From Marinomonas algarum (GTDB lineage Bacteria > Pseudomonadota > Gammaproteobacteria > Pseudomonadales > Marinomonadaceae), in the NCBI RefSeq assembly GCF_020532605.1, contig NZ_JAJATW010000015.1, positions 1-64,000 of the forward strand: a stretch of DNA of 64,000 nt, written 5' to 3'. A program made the translations under genes and the position numbers. Positions 35,742 to 45,923 of this stretch are shown here, one piece after another (within the stretch, counting starts at the first letter, position 1; every line of letters starts with the position of its first letter). The notes under the pieces are model-generated. The model was not told where the DNA came from. It was given only the letters and a program-made list of their open reading frames with translations, and made no database searches.

Positions 35742-36626
35742 ATGAAAGTTAGTTTCATCGGATTAGGCACCATGGGTTACCCAATGGCAGGGCATGTCAG
35801 TAAAGCTGGACACTCTGTTGTGGTTTATAATCGTTCAGCAGAAAAAGCTCAAAATTGGTGTAAAGAGTACGCGGGCTCATCGGCTCCGACGCCCGCTCTT
35901 GCTGCAAAAGACGGTGATATTGTGCTCACCTGTGTCGGTAACGATGACGACTTACGTGCTGTGTACTTAGGCGAAGAAGGTGCTTTTCAACAGGCTAAAG
36001 CGGGCACCTTATTTATTGATCACACCACAGCGTCCGCTGAAGTGGCAAAAGAACTCCATCAAGTCGCACAAGAGCGTGGTTTTCTCTTTATGGACGCACC
36101 GGTATCCGGTGGTCAAGCTGGCGCCGTTAACGGCGTGTTAACCGTGATGATTGGCGGTGAACAAAGTGATCTAGACAAAGCGAAACCGATACTTGACTGC
36201 TACGCTCAAGCCACTCGCTTAATGGGCCCCGTGGGTAACGGCCAACTGACAAAAATGGTCAACCAAATTCTGATCGGCGGAGTTTTATCAGGCTTATCCG
36301 AAGGCATACGTTTCGCACAAACTGCGGGCTTAGACATTGCAAAATTGGTCGATACATTAAAATATGGAGCGGCCGGTTCTTGGCAACTGGAAAATCGTGG
36401 CGAAACCATGGCGAAAGACGAATTTGACTTTGGCTTTGCCATTGAGTGGATGCATAAAGACTTAGGAATATGCCTAGCCCAAGCAAAAGAAATGGGGCTA
36501 GCATTACCCTTAACCCAATCCGTTGATCAAAGTTACCAAGACCTCATGGCAGAAGGCCATGGCCGCCAAGACACCTCGGTACTGATCAAGGCTTTTGATA
36601 AAAAAGACGTTGATCAAACAGCCTAA
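35742..36626 (+). CDS. Beta-hydroxyacid dehydrogenase (3-hydroxyisobutyrate/tartronate-semialdehyde reductase family)
   Basis: A 294-residue NAD(P)-dependent enzyme with the Rossmann motif GLGTMG (7-12), substrate-binding DAPVSGGQAGA (118-127), TVMIGG and catalytic Lys171 in GNGQLTKMVNQ. The family reduces tartronate semialdehyde, succinate semialdehyde or 3-hydroxyisobutyrate semialdehyde. No degradation genes for those substrates adjoin, so the substrate is open. Ribosome binding site: AGGGCAC area before the ATG. Confidence 0.85.
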   Translation: MKVSFIGLGTMGYPMAGHVSKAGHSVVVYNRSAEKAQNWCKEYAGSSAPTPALAAKDGDIVLTCVGNDDDLRAVYLGEEGAFQQAKAGTLFIDHTTASAEVAKELHQVAQERGFLFMDAPVSGGQAGAVNGVLTVMIGGEQSDLDKAKPILDCYAQATRLMGPVGNGQLTKMVNQILIGGVLSGLSEGIRFAQTAGLDIAKLVDTLKYGAAGSWQLENRGETMAKDEFDFGFAIEWMHKDLGICLAQAKEMGLALPLTQSVDQSYQDLMAEGHGRQDTSVLIKAFDKKDVDQTA

Positions 36627-36637
36627 CAACGACTTTT

Positions 36638-36674
36638 TACACCTCCCTTATTGTTATAAAAAGAGGGAGGTGTA
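36638..36674 (+). terminator. Hairpin after the hydroxyacid dehydrogenase gene
   Basis: TACACCTCCCT (36638-36648) pairs with AGGGAGGTGTA (36664-36674), a perfect 11-bp stem with 15-nt A/T-rich loop, 12 bp after the stop. There is no T tract on the 3' side, so it may act with Rho or protect the 3' end. Confidence 0.55.
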
Positions 36675-36922
36675 CACCATGAAACCGCTCGCCATAAATA
36701 CTCTAAATATCGTTGTTCACCGATTTAACCACTTCTATTTTTTACTGATATAAAAATTCTACGCACTTTTTCTACACATTCTTTACGCGTCGATTTTCCT
36801 GTAAGCCTTTATTAGCAGGCCTTACGCTGGGTTATGCGTATTCTGTATTCATTCCACGTATAGGCTGTGTCGTTATTTCGATTGGTGATTTCAATGGCCT
36901 TGAGTACTCTTCAAGAAGGTTG

Positions 36923-37066
36923 TTTTTTGAGGGTCTGTTGACCAGGTTGTCAAAATACAACTAAGGGGGCTCACGGATGAGACAAGGTCGCCTTGTTCAG
37001 ATGGCTATCTGGGCAAGGCGGTTTTAAACCGTAGGGCTGAACCGACTTCCCGCCTCCCTCAAAAAA
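36923..37066 (+). ncRNA. Candidate structured RNA or leader element upstream of dppA
   Basis: TTTTTTGAGGG (36923-36933) and CCCTCAAAAAA (37056-37066) form an 11-bp perfect closing helix around 122 nt. Inside lie hairpins GGTC-TGTT-GACC (36932-36943), GTTGT-CAAAAT-ACAAC (36946-36961), ACAAGG-TCG-CCTTGT (36982-36996), CAGAT-GGCT-ATCTG (36998-37011) and a GGCGG (37017-37021)/CCGCC (37050-37054) stem with CGG/CCG-like interior. The first hairpin shares two bases with the closing helix. The whole element lies 80 bp before the dppA ATG on the same strand. I do not recognise a known riboswitch or 6S, tmRNA or SRP RNA. A short transposon-like inverted-repeat element is an alternative. Confidence 0.4.
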
Positions 37067-37145
37067 ATCACAAAAGAAACGAACACCTTGATTCAACTTC
37101 CCACGTGTTTGACACGAAATATAATGACGTTAATGGAGAGTTACA

Positions 37146-38738
37146 ATGAAAAAAGGGCTAGCAAAACTAACGCTTGCACTCATGGCAGCCGGCGCAATCG
37201 GCACTTCCGCTCACGCCGCATCCACACTGGTTTATTGTTCTGAAGGGAGCCCTGAAGGCTTCAACCCTTCGTTTTACACTTCTGGCACCACCTTTGATGC
37301 CACTTCAAAAAATATGTTCAACCGTTTGGTGGAATTTAAGTTAGGCACCACAGAAACCGAAGCGGGCTTGGCTGAAAGCTACGAAGTATCAAGCGATGGC
37401 CTTGAATACACTTTCCATTTACGCAAAGGCGTGAAGTTTCATTCCACCAAAGACTTCAAACCAACACGCGACTTTAATGCCGACGATGTGATTTTCACCT
37501 TCGATCGTCAAGGCAACAAAGAACACCCGTATCACACCGTCTCTGGTGGCTCTTATGAGTACTACACCGGCATGGGCATGGACACACTGGTTAAAGATAT
37601 CGTGCGCATTGATGACTACACGGTGAAGTTCGTGTTGAACCAGCCAGAAGCACCGTTTATTGCCAACTTGGCGATGGATTTCGCGTCCATTTTCTCGAAA
37701 GAACAAGCCGACATGCTGATGAAAGCAGGCAAACCAGAACAGCTTGATATCAATCCTGTCGGAACGGGCCCTTTCCAAAAAGTCCAATACCAAAAAGATT
37801 CTTTGATTCGCTATGTGGCCTTTGAAGATTACTGGAAAGGCCGTGCAAAAGTGGATCGCTTGGTGTTCTCTATCACACCAGATGCCTCAGTGCGTTACGC
37901 CAAGCTAAAAGCGGGCGAATGTGATGTGATGCCGTACCCAAATCCTGCCGATCTTAAGCAGATGGAATCCGATCCAAACATCAATTTGATGAGCCAAGAA
38001 GGCTTGAACGTCGGTTACTTGGCATTTAACACGCAAAAAGAACCTTTCACGGATGTGCGTGTTCGCCAAGCCTTGAGCCTAGCAACCGATAAGAGCGCCA
38101 TTATCGATGCGGTGTTCCAAGGTGCCGGTAAAGCCGCGAAAAACCCGATTCCACCGACTATGTGGTCGTACAACAAAGACATCGTCGATTACCCATACGA
38201 CCCCGTCAAAGCGAAAAAATTATTGGCCGAAGCCGGTTACCCAGACGGTTTCGATACCAACATTTGGGCGATGCCAGTACAGCGTCCGTACAACCCAAAT
38301 GCCCGTCGTATGGCGGAAATCATGCAAGAAGATTGGTCTAAAGTGGGCGTGAAAGCTGAGATCGTGTCTTACGAGTGGGGTGAATACCTAAACCGCTCGA
38401 AAAAAGGCGAGCACGACACCGTGTTGCTTGGTTGGACCGGCGATAATGGTGACCCAGATAACTTCCTCTATGTTTTGCTAGGTTGTGATGGTGTTGGCGG
38501 ATCAAACCGTGCCCAGTGGTGTAATGACGAGTTTAACGACCTGTTGTTGGCCGCGAAACAAACCTCTGACAAAGGCGAACGTACTAAACTGTACGAAGAG
38601 TCTCAAGCCGTCTTCAAACGAGAAGCGCCTTGGGTCACGTTGGCACACTCAATCGTGTATGAGCCTGTTCGTAAAGAAGTCAAAGGCTACAAAATTGACC
38701 CACTTGGCGGTCACTACTTCTACAACGTCAGCAAATAA
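37146..38738 (+). CDS. dppA: Dipeptide/oligopeptide ABC transporter substrate-binding protein DppA
   Basis: A 530-residue SBP family 5 protein with a signal peptide ending at TSAHA (residue 24). Family motifs: LVYCSEGSPEGFNPSFYTSG, GLEYTFHLRKGVKFH, DVIFTFDRQ, NPVGTGPFQ, and the C-terminal VLLGWTGDNGDPDNFLY with the ligand-site Trp/Asp. It captures peptides (or haem in some DppA proteins) in the periplasm for DppBCDF. It is preceded by GGAGAG and separated from dppB by 122 bp containing two hairpins, the usual way of making more binding protein than permease. Confidence 0.92.
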   Translation: MKKGLAKLTLALMAAGAIGTSAHAASTLVYCSEGSPEGFNPSFYTSGTTFDATSKNMFNRLVEFKLGTTETEAGLAESYEVSSDGLEYTFHLRKGVKFHSTKDFKPTRDFNADDVIFTFDRQGNKEHPYHTVSGGSYEYYTGMGMDTLVKDIVRIDDYTVKFVLNQPEAPFIANLAMDFASIFSKEQADMLMKAGKPEQLDINPVGTGPFQKVQYQKDSLIRYVAFEDYWKGRAKVDRLVFSITPDASVRYAKLKAGECDVMPYPNPADLKQMESDPNINLMSQEGLNVGYLAFNTQKEPFTDVRVRQALSLATDKSAIIDAVFQGAGKAAKNPIPPTMWSYNKDIVDYPYDPVKAKKLLAEAGYPDGFDTNIWAMPVQRPYNPNARRMAEIMQEDWSKVGVKAEIVSYEWGEYLNRSKKGEHDTVLLGWTGDNGDPDNFLYVLLGCDGVGGSNRAQWCNDEFNDLLLAAKQTSDKGERTKLYEESQAVFKREAPWVTLAHSIVYEPVRKEVKGYKIDPLGGHYFYNVSK

Positions 38739-38770
38739 TCGACGTTAGGAAGTCAGCCCTTCGGGCGACA

Positions 38771-38828
38771 CAAAACACCTGCTTGCTGGGACGTGAGCAG
38801 GCGTTTTGCTGACCGAGCCGCTGGCTCG
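38771..38828 (+). terminator. Two hairpins in the dppA-dppB gap (partial terminator / mRNA stabiliser)
   Basis: First hairpin: CAAAACACCTGCT (38771-38783) with AGCAGGCGTTTTG (38796-38808), 13 bp with one A-C mismatch. Second: CGAGCC-GCT-GGCTCG (38814-38828), 6 bp. Neither is followed by a long T run. Their place suggests stabilisation of the dppA transcript and reduced read-through into dppBCDF. Confidence 0.65.
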
Positions 38829-38860
38829 TTCACACCACATTTCAAGAGAGCCTGTCCTTT

Positions 38861-39871
38861 ATGTTCCAATTTATTTTTCGTCGCTTAAGTCTGGTGATTC
38901 CGACCTTTATTGGCATCACTCTACTGACCTTTACCCTTATCCGTTTGATTCCCGGCGACCCGATCGAAGTCATGGCCGGTGAACGCGGTGTCAGTGCCGA
39001 ACGTCACGCTGAATTAAGCGCTCAACTCGGCTTTGATCAGCCCCTATACGTACAATATTTCAATTATGTCAGTGGCGTATTACAAGGGGATCTAGGCAAT
39101 TCCTTGATCACGCGCGAACCTGTGATGAGTGAATTTTTAACCCTATTTCCTGCCACCATTGAACTGGCTACCTGTGCGGCTATTTTTGCTATTTTTATTG
39201 GTTTGCCTGCGGGGATTTTTGCCGCCGTCAAACGCGGGACGATTGTCGATCATTCCGTGATGACCTTCTCCCTCACCGGGTATTCCATGCCCATTTTCTG
39301 GTGGGCACTGCTGTTGATGCTGGTGTTTTCCGTCAACCTCGGCTGGACACCCGTCTCGGGGCGGATCGACGTAGTGTATTGGATCGACGACGTCACCGGT
39401 TTTATGTTAATCGACTCGCTCTTATCGGGTGAAGAAGGCGCTTTTGGCTCCGCGGTTTCCCACCTTATTTTGCCCAGTATCGTCCTCGGTACCATTCCTA
39501 TGGCGGTGATTGCTCGCATGACACGCTCTTCCATGTTGGAAGTATTAAGCGAAGACTACATTCGTACCGCCCGCGCCAAAGGCATCGCACCATGGCGAGT
39601 GATCGTTATTCACGCGCTGCGCAATGCCTTGATTCCGGTGATTACGGTGATCGGCTTGCAAGTCGGTATCTTGCTGTCTGGTGCGATTCTGACCGAAACC
39701 GTGTTTGCTTGGCCGGGCATAGGGAAATGGTTGATTGAGTCCATCGGTCGCCGAGATTACCCCGTTGTACAAGGCGGTATTTTGATCGTCGCTTGTATCA
39801 TTATTGTCGTGAATCTTTTGGTAGACATTACCTACGGCATTGTAAATCCACGTATTCGACACAGCCGATAA
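38861..39871 (+). CDS. dppB: Dipeptide ABC transporter permease DppB
   Basis: A 336-residue inner-membrane permease: N-terminal IFRRLSLVIPTFIGITLLTF and RLIPGDPIEVMAG, typical of DppB/OppB, and the cytoplasmic EAA-like loop YIRTARAKGIAPWRVIVIHALRNALIP that contacts the ATPases. Six hydrophobic helices are visible. Ribosome binding site AAGAGAG. dppC begins 10 bp after its stop. Confidence 0.92.
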   Translation: MFQFIFRRLSLVIPTFIGITLLTFTLIRLIPGDPIEVMAGERGVSAERHAELSAQLGFDQPLYVQYFNYVSGVLQGDLGNSLITREPVMSEFLTLFPATIELATCAAIFAIFIGLPAGIFAAVKRGTIVDHSVMTFSLTGYSMPIFWWALLLMLVFSVNLGWTPVSGRIDVVYWIDDVTGFMLIDSLLSGEEGAFGSAVSHLILPSIVLGTIPMAVIARMTRSSMLEVLSEDYIRTARAKGIAPWRVIVIHALRNALIPVITVIGLQVGILLSGAILTETVFAWPGIGKWLIESIGRRDYPVVQGGILIVACIIIVVNLLVDITYGIVNPRIRHSR

Positions 39872-39881
39872 GGAGGCGTTT

Positions 39882-40805
39882 ATGACTACTTCAACCAAAA
39901 CGTCCACGACACAAACCGCTGATGCCATCCACACAGCACCGGTTCCCATGACGCCATTGCAAGAATTCTGGCACTATTTTAGTAGCAATAAAGGCGCGGT
40001 GGCTGGCTTGGTCGTCATTGTGATTATTTGCTTTATGGCGATGTTTGCGAACGTTGTTGCGCCTCATTCGCCATCCGACCAATACCGTGATGCCTTGTTA
40101 CTACCACCAGCTTGGTTGGAAGGTGGCAACTGGTCGTTTGTATTAGGAACCGATGACGTAGGCCGCGATATTTTGTCGCGTCTAATATACGGTTCTCGTT
40201 TGTCTATTGCCGTGGGCTTGGTGGCGGTTTCAGCGTCCTTGATTATGGGGATTTTGCTTGGTCTGATCGCCGGTTATTTCAAAGGCATGATCGACACCGC
40301 CATTATGCGTATCGTCGACATCATGTTGGCCATGCCGAGCTTGTTGCTGGCGATTGCCATCGTGGCGATTTTAGGGCCGAGCATTGTCAACGCGGCCTTG
40401 GCGATTTCCATTGTCTCTTTACCTCATTATGTGCGTTTGACCCGTGCTGCCACCATGGCGGAAATGTCTCGCGATTACGTTACCTCGTCGAAAGTCATTG
40501 GCGCCGGTCCACTGCGCTTAATGTTTGTCTGCATTTTACCTAACTGCCTCGCGCCTTTGATCGTACAAGCCACACTAGGCTTTTCCAGCGCGATTTTGGA
40601 CATGGCTGCATTGGGCTTTTTGGGACTCGGCGCACAGCCACCCACGCCAGAGTGGGGCTCCATGCTGGCCGATGCTTTGCAATTCGTACAACGCGCTTGG
40701 TGGGTGGTGACCTTCCCCGGTTTGATGATTTTGATCACCGTATTGGCGTTTAACCTCATGGGCGATGGCTTACGTGATGCCCTTGATCCCAAGTTGAAAC
40801 AGTAA
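39882..40805 (+). CDS. dppC: Dipeptide ABC transporter permease DppC
   Basis: A 307-residue permease with a cytoplasmic N-terminal tail rich in Thr (about 30 residues), then the OppC/DppC core: [40 protein letters not shown] and the EAA loop [20 protein letters not shown]. It pairs with DppB to form the transmembrane channel. AAGGAGG lies before the ATG. Confidence 0.92.
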   Translation: MTTSTKTSTTQTADAIHTAPVPMTPLQEFWHYFSSNKGAVAGLVVIVIICFMAMFANVVAPHSPSDQYRDALLLPPAWLEGGNWSFVLGTDDVGRDILSRLIYGSRLSIAVGLVAVSASLIMGILLGLIAGYFKGMIDTAIMRIVDIMLAMPSLLLAIAIVAILGPSIVNAALAISIVSLPHYVRLTRAATMAEMSRDYVTSSKVIGAGPLRLMFVCILPNCLAPLIVQATLGFSSAILDMAALGFLGLGAQPPTPEWGSMLADALQFVQRAWWVVTFPGLMILITVLAFNLMGDGLRDALDPKLKQ

Positions 40806-40816
40806 GAGAGGTTGTT

Positions 40817-41785
40817 ATGTCACTGTTACAGTTGGACAATTTAAGCGTTACCTTCGGCAATTTTCGCGCCGTGGATAACATCAGTTACAAAGTAGAAGAA
40901 GGCGAAGTGCTGGGCATTGTCGGTGAATCCGGCTCGGGCAAAAGTGTCAGCTCTTTATCCATCATGGGCTTAATCGACTTTCCCGGTAAGGTCAGTGCCG
41001 ATCAGTTGACGTTTGAGAATCAAGATTTGCAGGCCATGCCGGAAGCACAGCGTCGTAAGCTCACCGGCTCCGACATCGCAATGATTTTCCAAGACCCGAT
41101 GACCAGTTTGAACCCGTGTTTTACCGTGGGTTATCAGATTATGGAAGCGTTGAAAACGCATCAGGGCGGCAGCAAAAAAGAGCTCAAAGCACGCGCCATT
41201 GAACTGCTCACCCAAGTGGGCATTCCCGCACCAGAGTCGCGCTTGAGCAATTACCCACACCAGTTATCCGGCGGTATGAGCCAGCGGGTGATGATCGCCA
41301 TGTCGATTGCCTGTGATCCGCGTTTGCTCATTGCCGATGAGCCGACCACCGCGCTGGATGTGACGATTCAGGCACAAATTATTGATTTGCTGATTGATTT
41401 ACAACGTAAAAAACAAATGGGCTTGGTGCTGATTACGCACGACCTTGCCTTAGTGGCTGAAGTGGCTCACCGCGTTATCGTGATGTATGCGGGTCAAATT
41501 GTTGAATCAGGCCCCGCTTCCGAGGTGTTTAGCACACCGAAACACCCGTACACCCAAGCTTTGTTGGCTTCGTTGCCCGAATCCGCGGCCGGTAAAGCAC
41601 GACTGGATGCCTTACCGGGTGTCGTGCCAGGACAATATGATCGACCTGTCGGTTGCTTGCTGAGCCCTCGTTGTCCATACGCTACTGACCATTGCCGTAA
41701 CGTGGCGCCAATCAATCAGGGCGACCTTGACCGTCAAGTAAAATGCCACACGCCTTTGGATAAAGAAGGGAGACCCGCCGCATGA
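40817..41785 (+). CDS. dppD: Dipeptide ABC transporter ATP-binding protein DppD
   Basis: A 322-residue ATPase: Walker [13 protein letters not shown] loop [10 protein letters not shown], signature LSGGMSQRV, Walker [14 protein letters not shown] loop LITHDLA, and a C-terminal cysteine cluster region ([16 protein letters not shown], then VKCH) typical of peptide transporters, which binds an iron-sulfur cluster in some homologues. It overlaps dppF by 4 bp. Confidence 0.92.
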   Translation: MSLLQLDNLSVTFGNFRAVDNISYKVEEGEVLGIVGESGSGKSVSSLSIMGLIDFPGKVSADQLTFENQDLQAMPEAQRRKLTGSDIAMIFQDPMTSLNPCFTVGYQIMEALKTHQGGSKKELKARAIELLTQVGIPAPESRLSNYPHQLSGGMSQRVMIAMSIACDPRLLIADEPTTALDVTIQAQIIDLLIDLQRKKQMGLVLITHDLALVAEVAHRVIVMYAGQIVESGPASEVFSTPKHPYTQALLASLPESAAGKARLDALPGVVPGQYDRPVGCLLSPRCPYATDHCRNVAPINQGDLDRQVKCHTPLDKEGRPAA

Positions 41786-42810
41786 GTCACAACGATAACC
41801 AGTTAATTTTAAAAGCGGAAAACCTTAAACAGCATTATCAGGTCAAGCAAGGATTATTTAAACCCGACGCTGTGGTAAAGGCCGTTGATGGCATCAGCTT
41901 TCACCTTGAAAAGGGCAAAACCTTAGCCGTTGTAGGGGAATCAGGATGTGGTAAATCGACGCTTGGACGTATGCTTACCATGATCGAAACGCCCACCGAA
42001 GGCCGTTTGGCACACCTTGGTGAAGACTTACTGACGTTAAGCAAAGAAGCGCAGGCAAAACTGCGTCAGAAGATTCAAATCATCTTTCAAAACCCGTATG
42101 GATCACTGAACCCTCGCAAAAAGATCGGCGCGATTTTAGAAGAACCTCTGGTGATTAACACCAAGCTATCAAAAGCAGACCGTAAAGCCAAAGCCTTGGA
42201 AATCATGGCGAAAGTCGGCTTAAAAACGGAACATTATGATCGCTACCCGCACATGTTTTCCGGGGGGCAACGTCAGCGAATTGCCATTGCACGAGGCTTA
42301 ATGCTCGATCCGAACGTGATTGTTGCTGACGAACCCGTATCGGCACTGGATGTGTCGGTTCAGGCGCAAGTATTGAACTTGATGATGGATTTGCAGCAAG
42401 AATTTGGCCTTAGCTATGTATTCATTTCTCATGATTTGTCTGTGGTGGAACACATCGCCGACGATGTGATGGTGATGTATCTGGGTAAGGTGGTCGAGCA
42501 GGGCACACGGGAGCAGTTATTTAATAACCCTCAGCACCCTTATACGCTGGCCTTGTTGTCCAGTACGCCGCAACTCTCGCCAGAAAAACGCCGAGTGCGC
42601 ATCAAACTGGAGGGCGAACTGCCATCGCCGCTGAACCCACCGTCCGGCTGTGCCTTCCATGGTCGCTGCCGTTATGCCAATGATCGCTGTCGCAGCGAAG
42701 CGCCTGTTTTGCGTTTAAACCACGCTAACGAGCAGGAAAAAGATCACTTGATTGCCTGTCACGCCGTAGAAGAAAATCGCATAGGAGCACTCAGCGCACA
42801 GACAGTTTAA
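41782..42810 (+). CDS. dppF: Dipeptide ABC transporter ATP-binding protein DppF
   Basis: A 342-residue ATPase: Walker [14 protein letters not shown] loop [13 protein letters not shown], signature [14 protein letters not shown], Walker [14 protein letters not shown] loop FISHDLS, and the peptide-transporter C-terminus with [16 protein letters not shown]. Together with DppD it powers the DppBC channel. Translation is coupled to dppD through the 4-bp overlap. Confidence 0.92.
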   Translation: MSHNDNQLILKAENLKQHYQVKQGLFKPDAVVKAVDGISFHLEKGKTLAVVGESGCGKSTLGRMLTMIETPTEGRLAHLGEDLLTLSKEAQAKLRQKIQIIFQNPYGSLNPRKKIGAILEEPLVINTKLSKADRKAKALEIMAKVGLKTEHYDRYPHMFSGGQRQRIAIARGLMLDPNVIVADEPVSALDVSVQAQVLNLMMDLQQEFGLSYVFISHDLSVVEHIADDVMVMYLGKVVEQGTREQLFNNPQHPYTLALLSSTPQLSPEKRRVRIKLEGELPSPLNPPSGCAFHGRCRYANDRCRSEAPVLRLNHANEQEKDHLIACHAVEENRIGALSAQTV

Positions 42811-42846
42811 AAGCGAAATTCCCCTTCTACTTCAAACGGTAAAACC

Positions 42847-42883
42847 GAGAACATAAACGTCTCAATATGGCGTTTATGTTCTC
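42847..42883 (+). terminator. Hairpin at the end of the dpp operon
   Basis: GAGAACATAAACG (42847-42859) pairs with CGTTTATGTTCTC (42871-42883), a perfect 13-bp stem with 11-nt loop, 37 bp after dppF. There is no T tract, so termination may need Rho. Confidence 0.6.
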
Positions 42884-42966
42884 TGTAAACATGCGTTACA
42901 TTCGCGTACTTGCTTGCTATGATCACCAGCGCAACATTTTGTTACAAAATACTTTCCTATTTCTAA

Positions 42967-44643
42967 GTGTCACTTAATAAGCAAAGGCAACGCCTCTATT
43001 CTCACATGATAAAAAAGCATCGACCCATAGAAAAACACAGAAATAGATCCGTTCTCTATATCAGTGCCATTATCTTATGCATTGATCTGCTTTTTGTTGC
43101 CATTAACTATTACACCTCCCACAAGACTCTACAAAATACCTTATTACAACAAGCTGAAAATCACCGTAATGAGTTTGATCTGACGCTCAATATGACCTAT
43201 CGAAACATGTTGCAACTGTCGACTTTTATCAGTAATAACGACGAATTGAATCAACTGTTTCTCGCCGGTAAAAAAGCCGTTGAAAAAGAAGGCATGCACA
43301 GCGACAAAGTAAGTCAACTGCGAAAAGCCCTTCTCGATAAGGTTAAGGTGCCCTGGGATCTCACGGTACAAAAATTCAATGTTAGACAATTACACTATCA
43401 GCTCGGACCAGGCAGTCTGAGCTATCTGCGTGTCCATGAACCCAACCGCTTTGGTGATCGCATGGACAATACACGCTTTACTATCATTGATACCAATGCG
43501 GAAAAAACAGCTCACGTGGGGTTTGAAACAGGTCGTGTGTACAGTGGCTTAAGAGGCGTCTCCCCCGTATGGACCACCGACCCAGCAACCAACGAGCGAA
43601 CCTATGTCGGTGCCGTCGAAGTGGGTACATCCTTTAAGCAGATACTGCCCTTGTTTGCTCATACCTTTAATGTTGAGAACGCTGTCTTGCTGTCAAAAGA
43701 GCACGTCAAAAAAAACATGTGGCAAAGCTATGTAAGCAATTACTTCAGAGAAAATACGGATATTGACTATTATCTTGAAGCTTCATCGTCTGATGATGTC
43801 AAAGCTGTACTCGCAAAAACAACCATTAATCAGGGATTTATCGAAAATAACACCACGGTTTTTGAAGAAGATGGACGCTATTTTTCTTCTTATTATTTTC
43901 CACTGTTTGATTACCAAGGGACCAAAGACAACACATTACCTCCTGTAGGCTTTGTCTTAATTTGGGAAGATGTTACGCCCTTAATAGTGGATTTTAATCG
44001 GTCATTCTGGGTAAATATTCTGTTCTCAATTATGGCGTTTATCTTATTGGAAATCTTTCTTTTATGGATATTGCGTAAAGAGAAGAAGCTCTCTGCCGCT
44101 AAGCGAGAAGCCCTTATTGATGGCTTAACAGGATTGTACAATCGCCGGTTCTTTGACGCATTACTCAAAAAAGAATCCGCAAACGCACTAAAAGCCAATA
44201 CGCCTCTATCAATGATCATTTGCGATATTGATTTTTTTAAGCGTTTTAATGACACCTACGGCCATCCACAAGGCGACGAAGGTTTAAAGCAGGTGGCACA
44301 CACGATTCAGCGCATCGTCGACAGCCATGGTGGCGTAGCCTGTCGGTTTGGTGGCGAGGAGTTTGTCGTTGTCCTACCCTATACCAACCTAAAGGACGCG
44401 ATTAACTTGGCCGAAAGTATCCGAAAAAGTGTGAGCTCTCTTGGCATTCCCCATGAAAGTTCGCTGATACGATCCCACCTCACCTTGTCTTTAGGGGTGT
44501 CTTGCACTCATGACTCGCCATCAAGTAAAAGTCTGCTGGATGCCGCTGATGCACGCCTATACCAAGCCAAAGAAAAGGGTCGCAACAGAGTAGAGCCTTG
44601 TTTTGCCTCTGCTCATGGTCATTCAAGTGATTTGTCACAATAA
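42967..44643 (+). CDS. Cache-type membrane diguanylate cyclase
   Basis: A 558-residue protein with a cytoplasmic basic tail, transmembrane helix (about residues 28-47), a periplasmic dCache-type ligand domain (QLHYQLGPGSLSYLRVHEP, NRFGDRMDNTRFTIIDT, GRVYSGLRGVSPVW), a second transmembrane helix (about 342-362) and a GGDEF domain with active site CRFGGEEFVVVLP. The I-site position reads SHGG, so no RxxD. The LHYQLGPGS/RVHEP/FGDRM pattern is that of sensor domains in many gammaproteobacterial chemoreceptors. The first start is GTG at 42967; the ATG at 43006 (MIKKHRPIE) is equally possible because neither has a clear ribosome binding site. Confidence 0.85.
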   Translation: MSLNKQRQRLYSHMIKKHRPIEKHRNRSVLYISAIILCIDLLFVAINYYTSHKTLQNTLLQQAENHRNEFDLTLNMTYRNMLQLSTFISNNDELNQLFLAGKKAVEKEGMHSDKVSQLRKALLDKVKVPWDLTVQKFNVRQLHYQLGPGSLSYLRVHEPNRFGDRMDNTRFTIIDTNAEKTAHVGFETGRVYSGLRGVSPVWTTDPATNERTYVGAVEVGTSFKQILPLFAHTFNVENAVLLSKEHVKKNMWQSYVSNYFRENTDIDYYLEASSSDDVKAVLAKTTINQGFIENNTTVFEEDGRYFSSYYFPLFDYQGTKDNTLPPVGFVLIWEDVTPLIVDFNRSFWVNILFSIMAFILLEIFLLWILRKEKKLSAAKREALIDGLTGLYNRRFFDALLKKESANALKANTPLSMIICDIDFFKRFNDTYGHPQGDEGLKQVAHTIQRIVDSHGGVACRFGGEEFVVVLPYTNLKDAINLAESIRKSVSSLGIPHESSLIRSHLTLSLGVSCTHDSPSSKSLLDAADARLYQAKEKGRNRVEPCFASAHGHSSDLSQ

Positions 44644-44887
44644 CAAATCGCTCGCGCCACAAAATGAATGATTCAAAACACCTCTTGGGCTTTACACTCT
44701 CACCAAAGTTTAAAAAAGATGATCCAACATCGGAAAAGTATTACACTAATATTATATATTAAATAATTTATGTAACGCTTTATGGTTTATTTGCCTGATT
44801 TTCTGTGTACTCAACATGCTTTGGACACGTGAAAATCAAGCCAAAAACAACGGATTTATAACAATAATTCACTTTCGGTGTACCAAT

Positions 44888-45844
44888 ATGACGTTTAACT
44901 TCTCTTCGTGTGATGTGCAAATCATTGATGTCTCGGAAAAAATAGTGACGGATTTTTTCTTAAAAAAACACATTGGTGAGTATCGCTTTTTAGAAAACAC
45001 GCCACAAAATAAACTTGCCCTGTTACGCTTCAAAGTCTTTGGTGATTTGTCTTTTCTGGAATATCAAACCGGTGCGAAAGAATCCATCAACACGTTTAAA
45101 GCATCAGACGCCTACTGCTTACAAATCGTCCTTGCTGGGCAAAGCCGTGAACAAAGCGCTGTTGGGCAAATACTGAACGCAGGAGACTGCATTTTCATGT
45201 CTCCCGGCAGTCAATTTGTATCAGACGACTCCCCAAACTGTAGAAAATTGATGGTCAATATTCCTAATGATTTTTTGCAATATACGGCACGAGAATTTGG
45301 CTACTTTTTATCTTCCGACCTACCGCGCTCGGTATCAGAAGTAAAACGGTTTCCTATGGCTGGGCCTGTCTTTAATTTACTAAACGATATCTTACAGCAA
45401 AACCCAACACAGCTTGGGGAGCGTGCACGCACTTACTATGGCAAATTATTAAACAGCGCCATCTTGGCTTTATTTGCGCCTTCCTCTAGGCAAAACACAA
45501 TCACAAATCAGCCAATACATCGCCAAGTACAACGTATCCATGACTATATTCTGAGTCATATCACCACCGACATTACCATCGATGAGCTGATTAACGTGTG
45601 CCAGATAAGTCGGAAATCACTTTATAACATTCTCGAACGAGAGTTGGGCTTAACCCCCTCGGCCTACATTCGTCAGTTAAAGTTAGAGCATGCACATTCT
45701 GAATTACGCACAAACCACAGTGTCAAAAACGTTACTCAGGTGGCGTTGAAATACGGCTTTACGAATCTTGGGCGATTTTCAGCACAATACCGTAAGCAGA
45801 TTGGGGAATTGCCGTCACAAACATTACGGATGGGTGCGAATTAA
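44888..45844 (+). CDS. AraC-family transcriptional regulator
   Basis: A regulator of about 318 residues (342 if the upstream ATG at 44816 is used). The N-terminal AraC-binding-like domain reads ALLRFKVFGDLSFLEY, YCLQIVLAGQSRE and GDCIFMSPGSQF; the C-terminal HTH has IDELINVCQISRKSLYNIL and VTQVALKYGFTNLGRFSAQY. This subgroup often controls catabolic genes. The neighbouring porin is convergent, so control of the porin is possible only by inference. I prefer 44888 because it gives the family-like MTFNFSSCDVQ start. Confidence 0.8.
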   Translation: MTFNFSSCDVQIIDVSEKIVTDFFLKKHIGEYRFLENTPQNKLALLRFKVFGDLSFLEYQTGAKESINTFKASDAYCLQIVLAGQSREQSAVGQILNAGDCIFMSPGSQFVSDDSPNCRKLMVNIPNDFLQYTAREFGYFLSSDLPRSVSEVKRFPMAGPVFNLLNDILQQNPTQLGERARTYYGKLLNSAILALFAPSSRQNTITNQPIHRQVQRIHDYILSHITTDITIDELINVCQISRKSLYNILERELGLTPSAYIRQLKLEHAHSELRTNHSVKNVTQVALKYGFTNLGRFSAQYRKQIGELPSQTLRMGAN

Positions 45845-45863
45845 TTGTTTGTTTAGAAAGGAA

Positions 45864-45902
45864 AAGACACACTGAGCAAAAGGGGTAAGCACAGTGTGTC
45901 TT
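45864..45902. terminator. Bidirectional terminator between the AraC regulator and the porin gene
   Basis: AAGACACACTG (45864-45874) pairs with CAGTGTGTCTT (45892-45902), a perfect 11-bp stem. On the minus strand it is followed by TTTTCCTTTC, on the plus strand by a T/A-rich tail, so it can serve both converging genes. Confidence 0.75.
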
Positions 45903-45923
45903 ATTGTTGCTCTTTAGAATGTA

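Noticed and set aside
36923-37066. Possible 6S, tmRNA, SRP RNA or cobalamin/glycine riboswitch
   Set aside because: None of the conserved blocks of those RNAs is present, so it is left as an unassigned structured element.
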